64,000 nt of DNA from Leptospira semungkisensis (GTDB taxonomy: Bacteria > Spirochaetota > Leptospiria > Leptospirales > Leptospiraceae): the NCBI RefSeq assembly GCF_004770055.1, contig NZ_RQEP01000005.1:1240001-1304000 (forward strand). The letters run 5' to 3'. The notes below the pieces were generated by a model. The model was not told where the DNA came from. It saw only the letters and a program-made list of their open reading frames with translations, and searched no databases. Numbering within the stretch: the first letter of the stretch is position 1; every line of letters begins with the position of its first letter. Positions 8,560 to 16,792 of this stretch are shown piece after piece. The translations under genes and the position numbers were made by a program.

Positions 8560-9900
8560 ATGGCCTTTGCTTTAGAATTAAAGGATCGCTTTGCTTCGGA
8601 GTATGTGGATCCGAAACAGAAAGAGGCGATCGGAAAAGAATCCGGCCTTGCCTTACAAAAACTTTTGAACGGGACCTCACCAGGCTCTGAATTTTTGGGA
8701 TGGGTCCGTCTTCCCCAAAACAAAAACCAAGCCGAACTTCAAAAGATACAGTCCGTAGCTTCTAAGATCAGAGCTCAATCCGAAACAGTCGTGGTCGTAG
8801 GGATCGGTGGATCTTATCTAGGCGCCAGAGCAGTCATCGATTCTTCGAAATCTTATTTTTCTTCTCCTAAGATCGGTTCTCCGGAGATCATTTATGCAGG
8901 ACATCAATTAGATGCCCGTTATCATTCCGAACTTCTTAAGTATTTAGAGGGAAGAGAATTCTCCGTCAACGTAGTCTCTAAATCAGGAACAACAACCGAG
9001 CCTGCATTGGCATTGCGTTTACTCTGGGATCTTGCCAAGAAGAAATATGGCAATGCTGCGAAGGAAAGGATCGTAGCGACAACTGACGGATCCAAAGGTG
9101 CTCTCTTGCAAATGTCCAAAGAGCTGGGATTCGAAACATTCACGATACCGGATAACGTGGGCGGAAGATACTCTGTCCTTACTCCGGTGGGATTATTTCC
9201 GATTGCCGCAGCAGGAGTGGATATCTTTTCTTTTTGGGAAGGATTCCAAGAAGCAGCGGATGCATTATTGAGCGACACTTCTCCGGAAACGAATCTTGCC
9301 TGTCTGTATGCGACTTATCGAAATTGTTTTTATCGTTCCGGCAAGAAGCTGGAAGTCATGGCAAGTTATACTCCTTCACTTCATACTCTTGCAGAATGGT
9401 GGAAGCAGCTTTTCGGAGAGAGCGAGGGCAAGCAAGGACTCGGGATCTTTCCCGCCTCGGTTGACCTGACTACGGATTTGCATTCTATGGGTCAGTATTT
9501 GCAAGAAGGGGAGAGGAATATTTTCGAAACCGTTCTTTATCCTAAGCAAAGCAAAGAAGAGATTCGAATTCCAAAGGATCCCGATGACTTGGATGGTCTT
9601 AATTTCTTGGCGGGGAAGACGATGAGCGAGGTGAACGAGCAGGCATTGCTTGGCACTTTAGTGGCACATTCCGAAGGAAAGGTTCCCTGTCTCGAAATAC
9701 TATTCTCGGACAATGGGCCGAAAAGCCTGGGACAGCTCATGTATTTCTTCGAGTTGGCCTGCGGGATCTCGGGAAACGTATTGGGGGTAAATCCTTTCGA
9801 TCAGCCTGGGGTAGAGGCCTACAAAAAAAATATGTTCGCATTGCTGGGAAAACCCGGTTTCGAGAATTTACGGGAAACCTTAAAAAAGAAAGGGGTCTAA
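8560..9900 (+). CDS. pgi: Glucose-6-phosphate isomerase
   Basis: Interconverts glucose-6-phosphate and fructose-6-phosphate in the cytoplasm. The 446-aa length fits the short Bacillus/Thermotoga-type enzymes. Visible motifs are G-I-G-G-S-Y-L-G-A-R (about 81-90), S-K-S-G-T-T-T-E (about 140-147), the signature V-G-G-R-Y-S-V-L-T-P-V-G, and H-S-M-G-Q-Y near the active site. ATG 8560 is chosen because GGAG at 8549-8552 is seven bases away; the ATG at 8554 is only one base from it. In an organism not thought to ferment glucose, it probably serves gluconeogenesis and sugar-phosphate supply. Confidence 0.95.
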   Translation: MAFALELKDRFASEYVDPKQKEAIGKESGLALQKLLNGTSPGSEFLGWVRLPQNKNQAELQKIQSVASKIRAQSETVVVVGIGGSYLGARAVIDSSKSYFSSPKIGSPEIIYAGHQLDARYHSELLKYLEGREFSVNVVSKSGTTTEPALALRLLWDLAKKKYGNAAKERIVATTDGSKGALLQMSKELGFETFTIPDNVGGRYSVLTPVGLFPIAAAGVDIFSFWEGFQEAADALLSDTSPETNLACLYATYRNCFYRSGKKLEVMASYTPSLHTLAEWWKQLFGESEGKQGLGIFPASVDLTTDLHSMGQYLQEGERNIFETVLYPKQSKEEIRIPKDPDDLDGLNFLAGKTMSEVNEQALLGTLVAHSEGKVPCLEILFSDNGPKSLGQLMYFFELACGISGNVLGVNPFDQPGVEAYKKNMFALLGKPGFENLRETLKKKGV

Positions 9901-10016
9901 GCTTATAAGTTTGGAATTTCTGAAATCGTTGGATGGAATTTTTTTCCACAATTCCTTCGAAAGGAGTTCCTAAAAGCTTGACAGACCTTTGTTCGGGATT
10001 CGGATTAGAAGTTAGT

Positions 10017-10361
10017 ATGGCTCAAAGAGGAAAAAAACTGAGGATCGTTTCGGCTTCCTTAGCATTATTTACTCTTATCTTTTTCCTACATTCCGGGCCA
10101 TCCTCCAGCCCTTATCCCGGGAAGAAGCCTTTAACTACGCAAAGTATCGTAGGGCTAGAGACCGATGTCGAAAAGCTAAGCAGCCTAGCAGCAGAGGATT
10201 CCGAAGTATCGGAACTATTCCTCGGGTTAGCTTATTCTTCGAGAATACATAAACCAGGTCTCTCTGAATTAAATCCTTCCCGTCAGGATAGGTTTCAATT
10301 CCAACACACAAAACTATTATCTCAACATCTGTTGAATATACCCCCTCCATCTCTAGTCTAA
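10017..10361 (+). CDS. Short hypothetical protein with one membrane segment
   Basis: The frame reads 114 aa from ATG 10017: a basic N-terminus (A-Q-R-G-K-K-L-R), one hydrophobic segment of about 18 residues, then a Pro/Ser-rich and charged tail. The frame extends upstream to 9933, and TTG 9978 has an AAGGAG 11 bases before it, so the start is uncertain. I recognise no family. Its final codons overlap the -10 box proposed for the downstream RNA. It may be a real Leptospira-specific exported or anchored protein, or a chance frame. Confidence 0.4.
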   Translation: MAQRGKKLRIVSASLALFTLIFFLHSGPSSSPYPGKKPLTTQSIVGLETDVEKLSSLAAEDSEVSELFLGLAYSSRIHKPGLSELNPSRQDRFQFQHTKLLSQHLLNIPPPSLV

Positions 10362-10362
10362 T
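10332..10362 (+). promoter_or_regulatory. Possible promoter of the candidate small RNA
   Basis: TTGAAT (10332-10337) and TCTAAT (10357-10362, five of six matches to TATAAT) are spaced by 19 bases. They would place the first transcribed base near 10369-10371, exactly where the candidate RNA's terminal stem begins. Confidence 0.35.
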
Positions 10363-10370
10363 CGAGTCTT

Positions 10371-10565
10371 AGGGCCCTTGGTCCGTAAACTCCGAACCTC
10401 AGTATGCGTACTCTTACGTTTGCTCCGGCTTTGGAAAAAAGAGAAATATAAACAAAACAGAACTTAGGAGACTTTTCGTTATTTTTTTCCCATCCAATAT
10501 AGCACCAATTTAACCGGTCCGTGTCTTCGGGCCCTCCGCTTGAAAATGCGGGCCGGTTTTTTTTT
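10371..10565 (+). ncRNA. Candidate rod-shaped small RNA (6S-like architecture)
   Basis: A stretch without a convincing ORF that can fold end to end. AGGGCCC (10371-10377) pairs with GGGCCCT (10529-10535). GGTCCG (10380-10385) pairs with CGGTCC (10515-10520) with one U-U mismatch. TAAA (10386-10389) pairs with TTTA (10509-10512). GGAAAAAA (10433-10440) pairs with TTTTTTCC (10483-10490). A small hairpin AGTA-TGCG-TACT (10401-10412) sits on the 5' side of the open centre. A promoter-like pair lies upstream and a strong terminator closes it. Length (about 190 bases), long rod and central bubble recall 6S RNA, but I cannot confirm the family. The same DNA could be only a 5' leader or an intergenic spacer with a terminator. 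Confidence 0.4.
10512..10565 (+). terminator. Strong intrinsic terminator
   Basis: AACCGGTCCG (10512-10521) pairs with CGGGCCGGTT (10549-10558), ten pairs with one G-U, followed by an unbroken run of nine T (10557-10565). An alternative small stem CCGC/GCGG lies inside. It ends either the candidate RNA or read-through from the pgi side. Confidence 0.75.
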
Positions 10566-10643
10566 CGATTCCATTCAGGTAAAAAAAAGGCGACAGAGGT
10601 TATAATGATCCCGATATTTTGTGGGATTTAGGACTCCTAGCGA

Positions 10644-11543
10644 ATGGAATTGGAACAAGGCAAAATGGATCGTCTTTCGCGAGGGATTGAACTCGGAAAG
10701 AAGATCGTTCTTCACGGTGTTGTTCTCTCCGAATTCTATAAATCCAATCTAGAGAATTATCTCCGCTTCTGCTTAGAATTCTATAAGAAGACGGACATTC
10801 TTCCTCCCGGGCTTTGCCTCCTATATTCCCTCTTGGAAAGAACTTATAGAGAAAATTGTAGGAACTCCTACTATAAGGAGAAAGGCTGGGATCCTTCCGA
10901 CCCGGAATCCTTGACGGAGAGAGAGGCCGAATTCGAAAAGGATTGGGATTTCTCGGATCCTCTCGGTCTCAAACCTAAACTCAAGCAAGAAGGTTTCTTT
11001 CTTAGGACCACAATACTCCACGGTCCGAGCGGGATCACTGTCGAGCTTGCAAATAAAGCAGTCATTACTTCCGAATCGGAAGAAGAGCTAACCGAGTATT
11101 TGTCCCGAGCAAAATCATACAGCAATCTATCCGAATATTACGAGGATTATCCTTTTGATGAGGAAGGGCGTGAGATCGATATCGCTCTTTCCTTTTTGCA
11201 ATTCCAAGAGATAGGTCTGAATCCGAATCTTCTCCGCTTCGATACTATGGAAGGGGAGCATGTATTCAGAGTGGAGATCCCATTTGATTCAGGACATCAA
11301 TCCTTAAGAGAGAAGATAGAGAATGGCGAGGATCTGAGGCCTTTTCGTTTTCATTCCGACAAAGAGAAGGAAGGAGAAACCATCGAACCTTGGAAGCTTT
11401 CCGTTTGCACTATCTGCGGAAGAACTGTGGATGATCGGATTTTCTTCAGAACCTTGCCAGAGGATGTGATTGATAGAGCTAAGGAAATCCCTTCTACTCA
11501 AGATGTATGTGCCTGGTGTCTCTCAGGTTATCTTTGGTCTTGA
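10644..11543 (+). CDS. Hypothetical protein with C-terminal zinc-ribbon-like motif
   Basis: A 299-aa cytoplasmic protein, rich in Glu and Lys, that I cannot assign to a family. The last ~45 residues carry C-T-I-C-G and C-A-W-C, a CxxC-x(n)-CxxC pattern that should bind one zinc ion. No signal peptide or membrane segment is seen. Residues 120-155 form an apparent beta-rich unit. It is isolated: the terminator lies 80 bases upstream, and the GNAT gene starts 35 bases downstream with its own ribosome-binding site. Zinc binding is inferred from the motif only. Confidence 0.75.
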   Translation: MELEQGKMDRLSRGIELGKKIVLHGVVLSEFYKSNLENYLRFCLEFYKKTDILPPGLCLLYSLLERTYRENCRNSYYKEKGWDPSDPESLTEREAEFEKDWDFSDPLGLKPKLKQEGFFLRTTILHGPSGITVELANKAVITSESEEELTEYLSRAKSYSNLSEYYEDYPFDEEGREIDIALSFLQFQEIGLNPNLLRFDTMEGEHVFRVEIPFDSGHQSLREKIENGEDLRPFRFHSDKEKEGETIEPWKLSVCTICGRTVDDRIFFRTLPEDVIDRAKEIPSTQDVCAWCLSGYLWS

Positions 11544-11578
11544 CCCTGTAGTTTTAAATACATAAAGGAAATATTATA

Positions 11579-12172
11579 TTGGATCCGAATTATCCTCCAA
11601 AGCCAGTTACACTTTCTGGAAATCTTGTGGAGTTAGTTCCTTTGCAATTGGCGCATACGGAAGCTCTTTCGGAAGCGGTCAAAGATGGCGAGCTCTGGAA
11701 GCTTTGGTTCACAAATATTGCTCCGCCGGAAGAAATGCAATCTTGGATACAGAAGGCCTTGGATGAACAAAAGGTGCATTCTTCTGTTCCGTTTGCAGTG
11801 ATCCGAAAATCGGACGGCAAGGTCTTGGGCTCTACTCGTTTTATGAATATTGAAAAGGAAGCGAGAAGGCTTGAGATAGGAGCGACCTGGTACTGTAAAA
11901 GTGTTCAGAAGACTCTTATCAACACAGAGTGTAAATTATTACTATTGCAGCATGCTTTCGAAGTAGTGGATTGCATTGCGGTAGAGTTTAGGACCCATTT
12001 CTTTAATTCTCAATCCCGCAAAGCCATCGAAAGACTAGGCGCCAAATTGGATGGCATCTTGAGAAATCATAGGATCAGCAAGAACGGAACTCTGAGAGAT
12101 ACTGCGGTGTACAGCATTATCCAATCAGAATGGCCTACGGTTAAATCGAATTTACAATTTAAACTCGGATGA
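11579..12172 (+). CDS. GNAT-family N-acetyltransferase (RimJ/RimL-like)
   Basis: A 197-aa acetyltransferase. The N-terminal V-T-L-x-G-x-x-V-E-L-V-P-L opening, the central beta-4/alpha-3 region (L-E-I-G-A-T-W) and the C-terminal N-x-x-S-R-K-A-I-E-R-L-G-A segment are typical of RimJ/RimL-type enzymes that acetylate protein N-termini or small amines. The start is TTG 11579 with AAAGGA about ten bases upstream; no ATG gives a complete domain. Substrate unknown. It converges on clpP, with 13 bases between the two stops. Confidence 0.85.
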   Translation: MDPNYPPKPVTLSGNLVELVPLQLAHTEALSEAVKDGELWKLWFTNIAPPEEMQSWIQKALDEQKVHSSVPFAVIRKSDGKVLGSTRFMNIEKEARRLEIGATWYCKSVQKTLINTECKLLLLQHAFEVVDCIAVEFRTHFFNSQSRKAIERLGAKLDGILRNHRISKNGTLRDTAVYSIIQSEWPTVKSNLQFKLG

Positions 12173-12185
12173 AACTGATTCGGAT

Positions 12186-12764
12186 CTAACCCCAGTTCTC
12201 TGCGACGAAATCGATCACTCCGTATTCTTTTGCCTCGTACGGGTTTAACCAAAGATCTCGATCCGTATCTCTTTCTACGATTTCAAGAGGCTGACCAGTT
12301 CTTACGGAGACGATTCGATTGATCTCTTTCTTATCTCTTTCGATCATAGATGCAAAGATGCCGATATCGGTCGCCTGTGCCTCGAATCTTCCCGGGACAT
12401 GAGGTTGGTGGAGCATGATCCTACTATGAGGAAATGCGGATCGTTTTCCTTTTGTGCCTGATAAAAGAAGAAGCGCACCGAAACTCGCTGCGAGTCCCAT
12501 GCAGACGGTCTTTACGTCATTCGGAATCAGATCCATCGTGTCTAAGATCGCCATTCCTGCGGTATTCGCTCCTCCAGGACTATTAATCACTAGAGTAATG
12601 TCTTTTTCTGGGTCCATATTAGAAAGATATAATAGACGTTCTACCACGTATTTGGAAGAGCTATCATCCACCTGTCCCCAGAGAAAAACCTTTCTTTCTT
12701 TTAGATGATTGTCTTCCAGACGCAAGCCGGGCAATTGAGCAATTTCCGCTACTGTATCTTCCAT
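12186..12764 (-). CDS. clpP: ATP-dependent Clp protease proteolytic subunit
   Basis: Serine protease that forms the ClpP barrel and works with ClpX or ClpA/C unfoldases. Counting from ATG 12764 (192 aa), the catalytic triad is Ser94 (in G-L-A-A-S-F-G), His119 (M-L-H-Q-P) and Asp170 (E-R-D-T-D-R-D). This start has GGAG six bases upstream; ATG 12776 and a TTG further up are alternatives. No clpX is adjacent, unlike in many bacteria, so this is probably one of several ClpP paralogues. It follows the ECF sigma gene with almost no gap, and the two are probably co-transcribed. Confidence 0.92.
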   Translation of the reverse strand: MEDTVAEIAQLPGLRLEDNHLKERKVFLWGQVDDSSSKYVVERLLYLSNMDPEKDITLVINSPGGANTAGMAILDTMDLIPNDVKTVCMGLAASFGALLLLSGTKGKRSAFPHSRIMLHQPHVPGRFEAQATDIGIFASMIERDKKEINRIVSVRTGQPLEIVERDTDRDLWLNPYEAKEYGVIDFVAENWG

Positions 12765-12777
12765 TCGAGTCTCCATT

Positions 12778-13344
12778 TTAGGATGCCATTGCCATAGGCC
12801 CATGGAGGACCTCGAGCCATTCTTTCCGATCGGACTTGTTCAATAATTGTCTACGAAGTAGCTCTCTGCTTCTTCTCAAACGATTCTTTAGATTGCCGAT
12901 GGGAATGCCTGTCTTCTCGGTGATTTGCTCGTAGCTCATTCCGTCGAAATATCTCAGATCCAATAATTCTTTTTCTTCCGAAGGTAATTCGTCTAACGCG
13001 TCGAGGACTTCTTTTCTCCAACTGTCACCGGAATGCGGCGCGGCCTTAGTGATCTCCGGATTGAGTTCTGTTCCGAGTAGATCTTTCTTTCTTAGGATCC
13101 GATCGGAGTGCTTGAGCACCAATCTTCTCAAGAGAAAGGGAAATGCTTCGGGTTGCCTAAGAGAAGGCAGGACCTTCCATGCTTCTAAGAAGACTTCCTG
13201 ACTTAAGTCTTCTGCCTTGGACTGGTCTCTGATCCGTCTCGCAGCTTGGCTGCTGACGTATTTCTCGAAACGGGTCATCAGTTCGTTGAAGGCAGGTTCT
13301 TCTCCCTTAGAGGCTTCCGTGACTAGTACTTTAAAATCGCGCAT
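12778..13344 (-). CDS. ECF-type sigma-70 family RNA polymerase sigma factor
   Basis: A 188-aa alternative sigma factor. Region 2 is at about 20-85 (E-D-L-S-Q-E-V-F-L-E-A-W) and region 4 at about 110-165 (L-P-S-E-E-K-E-L-L-D-L-R-Y-F-D-G-M-S-Y-E-Q-I), with region 3 absent, as in the ECF class. There is no adjacent anti-sigma gene. Instead the next gene in the same direction is clpP, which raises the possibility of control by proteolysis (inference). Start ATG 13344, with a 166-base upstream gap that may hold its promoter. Confidence 0.9.
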   Translation of the reverse strand: MRDFKVLVTEASKGEEPAFNELMTRFEKYVSSQAARRIRDQSKAEDLSQEVFLEAWKVLPSLRQPEAFPFLLRRLVLKHSDRILRKKDLLGTELNPEITKAAPHSGDSWRKEVLDALDELPSEEKELLDLRYFDGMSYEQITEKTGIPIGNLKNRLRRSRELLRRQLLNKSDRKEWLEVLHGPMAMAS

Positions 13345-13510
13345 ATCTGTTAGAGGGTCCCAGTTTCTATTTTGGAGTGTACGAATCGAAACTATTTTTC
13401 CGCTCGAGGGATGTCTTAGAACTTCGGTCTAGCTCAAAAGTAGAAAGATTTTGAGGAAAGAAATCGGACTTAAAAAGAAGAAATAAAAGATCTGTGGATC
13501 TGAATGCCCT

Positions 13511-14242
13511 TTAGCTCTCTTTATCCCGTGAAAAATCCAACCAAGAAGCCGAAAGCCTGTCCGAAAAATCCCTGTCCTTATTTGCTTCGTAGAATTCCTT
13601 TTCTCCGAGATCTAAGAAGGTTCCTGGAAAGATTTTGCCTCCCAATCGATTCTGTTTGGAAAGTTTTCGGAATAGGTCTGCGAGATCGTAGGATCGATTC
13701 GGTTCGAGCTCGGCAAGAGATTCTGCCTTCATCCAAGAAAGACCTAAATAGAAATAGCCTCCCGGTTCGAAATAGACTCTTTCGTTTGCTAGGCTGAGGC
13801 CCGTATAGCCGGCACCTTTCGGAACTTCTCCTAGGTACAAGATACAATCGAAATTCTTCTTTTCTTCTTCGTTTGGCCAAGGAGAGAAGGAAGGCTCCGG
13901 AAAGAGAATGAAGTCAGGATTTAAAACTAAGAATTCATCTTTTAGGCTCCAGTATCTTTCGATGCCGGTGCGTATTCCCCCTCCTGTTCCGAGGATCTCC
14001 GGTTTTTCAGGAGAGAATTGAAGTTTGAATTCGGAAAAATTCCCAAGAGTCTTCTCTATCTTTTCTCCCAAATAATGTGTATTTGCGATCCCTTCTTGCA
14101 CTCCCCAAGTCTTGGCATGAAATAAGGAATAGTATATTAGAGGAATATTATGTATTTTTAAAAGAGGTTTTGGGAGAGATGCAGTCCATTCTCCCATTCT
14201 TTTTCCAAAACCGGCACAAGGAAAGAAGGCCTTTCTTGTCAT
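13511..14242 (-). CDS. murU: MurU-like sugar-1-phosphate nucleotidyltransferase
   Basis: Predicted to convert N-acetylmuramate-1-phosphate and UTP to UDP-MurNAc in peptidoglycan recycling. The N-terminal nucleotide-binding loop C-A-G-F-G-K-R-M (9-16) followed by S-L-P-K-P-L-L with Lys25 is the nucleotidyltransferase signature. G-T-G-G-G-I-R (about 86-92) and L-N-P-D also match MurU. The 243-aa length is close to the Pseudomonas enzyme. It starts one base after an AmgK-like kinase ends; that pairing is what makes MurU more likely than a generic hexose-1-phosphate transferase. Substrate specificity remains an inference. Confidence 0.75.
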   Translation of the reverse strand: MTRKAFFPCAGFGKRMGEWTASLPKPLLKIHNIPLIYYSLFHAKTWGVQEGIANTHYLGEKIEKTLGNFSEFKLQFSPEKPEILGTGGGIRTGIERYWSLKDEFLVLNPDFILFPEPSFSPWPNEEEKKNFDCILYLGEVPKGAGYTGLSLANERVYFEPGGYFYLGLSWMKAESLAELEPNRSYDLADLFRKLSKQNRLGGKIFPGTFLDLGEKEFYEANKDRDFSDRLSASWLDFSRDKES

Positions 14243-14243
14243 T

Positions 14244-15245
14244 CTATCCTTCTAATTTTTCCAAGAAGAGAGAGCTTGAGAGTAATTCTTGTTTTAAGAG
14301 ATGAAAGAATAAGAAGAGTTGGTCCGGAAATAGACCGACTTGCACGATCTCTAGCAGATTATCCAGGCACTGCAATACGCTTTTTCTGTATTTGTCCTGC
14401 TTCTTGTCCGCGACCAACATGAAATATGAGCCCAATGCTTTGTAGGACCTCTGCAAGGCTTGCAGATAATAGCATTCTTTCGGTCTATGAAAACGACCTT
14501 GGTTCTCTTTTAGGAATAATAATAATAGTCCTTGTCTCATCGCAAAAGGAATAGGCCTGTATGCATCATAGAGGAGGCTTGCCAGGTCATAGAACGGAGT
14601 CCCCATTCTTGCATCCTGGAAATCGATCAGCGTCAATTCTCCTTCTGGAGAAAGCATTATGTTTCTGGAATGAAAGTCTCTATGACAAAATACTTTTTCT
14701 TTGTATTCTGCGAGAAAGCCGGAGGCTTCTTCTAAGAAGAAGATAACTTCGGGTCTGAGCTTAGTCTTGGTGCGGAATAGTTCCGAAAACCTTTGGTAAG
14801 CAGAGAGTGTGAATTGGTTCTCGTAGTTTAACTTTTCGTAATCGAATTCTCTTGCAGAAACAGGAGGGTCCGCATGTACCTTTTGTAGAGAGATGAGTAT
14901 ATGAATGCATTTAACAAGATAATCCCTGTATTCGGAATCGTCTTGTATTGTGCTTAGATCCTTGTCTCCTTCGTCGGAGAGTAAAATAAGTTTATTGAGT
15001 ATATCTGTCTTATGGACCTTAGGAACCTTGAAGCCATAATGCTCCAAGAAATTTCCTACTTCTACGAAGTCATGTTGAAAGACTTGGTCCTTGCATAGGA
15101 TTTCTGTTGGTTTGTCCAAGAAATGGATTCGATAGTATCTTCGAGCGGAGGCTTCCGGATTTAAGAGTTCTATTTTGTCGGGGAAGCTTCCTCCCTCCGC
15201 TAAGAAGAGAAGGTCTGCTTCTCCCAATACGTTATTCATAGCCAC
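14244..15245 (-). CDS. amgK: AmgK-like anomeric sugar kinase
   Basis: Phosphotransferase of the APH/choline-kinase fold, 333 aa, predicted to phosphorylate MurNAc and GlcNAc at C1 in the cell-wall salvage route that bypasses MurA. The catalytic loop is H-R-D-F-H-S-R-N (188-195) and the metal-binding D-F-Q-D-A-R follows about 15 residues later. The N-terminal region lacks features of aminoglycoside kinases that modify drugs. It sits between a kinase-sensor operon upstream (13-base gap) and murU downstream (1-base gap). Family knowledge: in Pseudomonas AmgK and MurU act together and contribute to intrinsic fosfomycin resistance. Confidence 0.75.
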   Translation of the reverse strand: MAMNNVLGEADLLFLAEGGSFPDKIELLNPEASARRYYRIHFLDKPTEILCKDQVFQHDFVEVGNFLEHYGFKVPKVHKTDILNKLILLSDEGDKDLSTIQDDSEYRDYLVKCIHILISLQKVHADPPVSAREFDYEKLNYENQFTLSAYQRFSELFRTKTKLRPEVIFFLEEASGFLAEYKEKVFCHRDFHSRNIMLSPEGELTLIDFQDARMGTPFYDLASLLYDAYRPIPFAMRQGLLLLFLKENQGRFHRPKECYYLQALQRSYKALGSYFMLVADKKQDKYRKSVLQCLDNLLEIVQVGLFPDQLFLFFHLLKQELLSSSLFLEKLEG

Positions 15246-15258
15246 TTATGGGCTAGTT

Positions 15259-16770
15259 CTACAATTTGTCCGGAAAGACCAAGCGGAATTCTGTGCCTTT
15301 TTCCGGCTCTGAATCGATTTCGATACGTATTCCGAAATGGTCTGCTATTTCCTTTGCGACAAACATTCCGAGGCCTGTGCCTTGTCCGGTTTTCTTCGTG
15401 GTGAAGTAGGGTTGAAAGATCTTTACAAGTACTTCCTGAGTCATTCCGATTCCATCGTCTTTGATATGAACTACAGGATGACGATTTCTTTCCGAGACAG
15501 AGATCTCGATCCTTCCCTTGTTGGAGGTAGCATCCGCCGAATTTAGGAATATATTAGAGAACAGAAGGCTCAATTGATCGGCATTTGAATGTACGAATGT
15601 TTTCTCTTTTGCCTTTTGAAAGACTATCTCACAGTATTTCAAGCGAGAGGTCTTGCGAAACACTTCGATCACTGATTCTACAACATCGTTTAGGTCTAGG
15701 ATCTCCCGATCTCTTCCTAAATCGCCTGGCTTTCCTAGTTGCAATAAGTTGAATGTAAGGTTCTTGAGTTTTGTGATCTGGTTCCAAGTAACTTGGATTG
15801 CCTTATCCTTGATAGGTTCGTCCGCATCTGGAAGCCTCGCGACTTCTATAAATCCTTGCACAGCCGTAAGAGCGTTATTGATCTCGTGTCCTATGCTAGA
15901 GGCGATCGTAGTTAAGAATGCTCTTCTTTCTGCATCTACCAGCTTTTCGGAGATGATATTCTTTTGAGTGATATCTCTTGCGATTCCGGTATAGTACGTT
16001 TTTCCATTCAATTCATATCTACATACTGAAATATCGAAATTGAATTTTCCTCCGTCCCTGCTGACTAGTTCAGCATTATGGAGCCTTGCAATCTGGTGAT
16101 CCGATTTTCGATTCATCAGGTGAGAGATCCTTTCTAAATAAGGATCCTTGTTCTCATCGGAGATCAGAAGTGTGATCTTATGACCTACGATTTCGGCTTC
16201 TTCGTATCCGAAATTACGTACGGTTGCCTGGTTTGCTCCTCTGATCGTTAGATCCTCGTCCAGAGTAATGACGCAGTCACCTGTTGTTTCTAAGATAAGA
16301 CTATTACGATAATTTAAATCTCTGGATTGCTGGACTAAATGGGATTTTTCGCGAACTGTTCTGAGGATCCGTTTGGATTTGCGGTCTCTCTCTTCCTTCT
16401 CTCGTCTTGCATTTTCCAGAGCGGTCAGAATATTCTGTCGGCTCACAGGTTTGGAGATATAGTCGAAAACCCTGTTTCTAAGAGCTTCTTCTGCGGTATG
16501 AAGCTGAGGATTTCCGGTAATTAAGATAACTGGAATATTAGAATTATATTTTTTGATCTCTCTGGCAACTTCGATCCCGTCCTTTCCGCCCATCAGGATA
16601 TCGGAAATCACTATATCGACTTGAAAGTCCCTGACTATCTTCATTGCCGAGTCGAAATCTTCTGCGAGAAAAACATGATATCCTTCTCTGGAAATGACTC
16701 TTTCCAAGGCAGTACGTATCTCTGCCTCGTCGTCTATAATAAGAACATTGGGATTTCCCCGAGTCGTCAT
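15259..16770 (-). CDS. Receiver-PAS-histidine kinase
   Basis: Signalling protein with an N-terminal receiver domain (about 8-122, phospho-acceptor Asp57 in V-I-S-D-I-L-M), a PAS domain (about 150-270), a dimerisation domain with His295 (S-I-G-H-E-I-N-N) and a C-terminal ATPase domain ending at 503. The receiver at the front suggests it is itself a relay target, probably of the kinase encoded just upstream. I chose ATG 16770 because AGGA lies five bases before it; TTG 16782 has no ribosome-binding site. No transmembrane segment is present, so it is cytoplasmic. It belongs to the four-gene unit ending in amgK-murU. Confidence 0.9.
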   Translation of the reverse strand: MTTRGNPNVLIIDDEAEIRTALERVISREGYHVFLAEDFDSAMKIVRDFQVDIVISDILMGGKDGIEVAREIKKYNSNIPVILITGNPQLHTAEEALRNRVFDYISKPVSRQNILTALENARREKEERDRKSKRILRTVREKSHLVQQSRDLNYRNSLILETTGDCVITLDEDLTIRGANQATVRNFGYEEAEIVGHKITLLISDENKDPYLERISHLMNRKSDHQIARLHNAELVSRDGGKFNFDISVCRYELNGKTYYTGIARDITQKNIISEKLVDAERRAFLTTIASSIGHEINNALTAVQGFIEVARLPDADEPIKDKAIQVTWNQITKLKNLTFNLLQLGKPGDLGRDREILDLNDVVESVIEVFRKTSRLKYCEIVFQKAKEKTFVHSNADQLSLLFSNIFLNSADATSNKGRIEISVSERNRHPVVHIKDDGIGMTQEVLVKIFQPYFTTKKTGQGTGLGMFVAKEIADHFGIRIEIDSEPEKGTEFRLVFPDKL

Positions 16771-16792
16771 GCGGTCCTGCAATGAGAATACG

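Noticed and set aside
13578..13880. 100-codon reverse frame within murU
   Set aside because: It is a second frame of the same strand inside a gene with clear nucleotidyltransferase motifs.
14244..15245. Aminoglycoside-resistance kinase
   Set aside because: The fold and HRDxHSRN loop are shared, but the neighbour murU and overall length fit AmgK; nothing points to drug modification.
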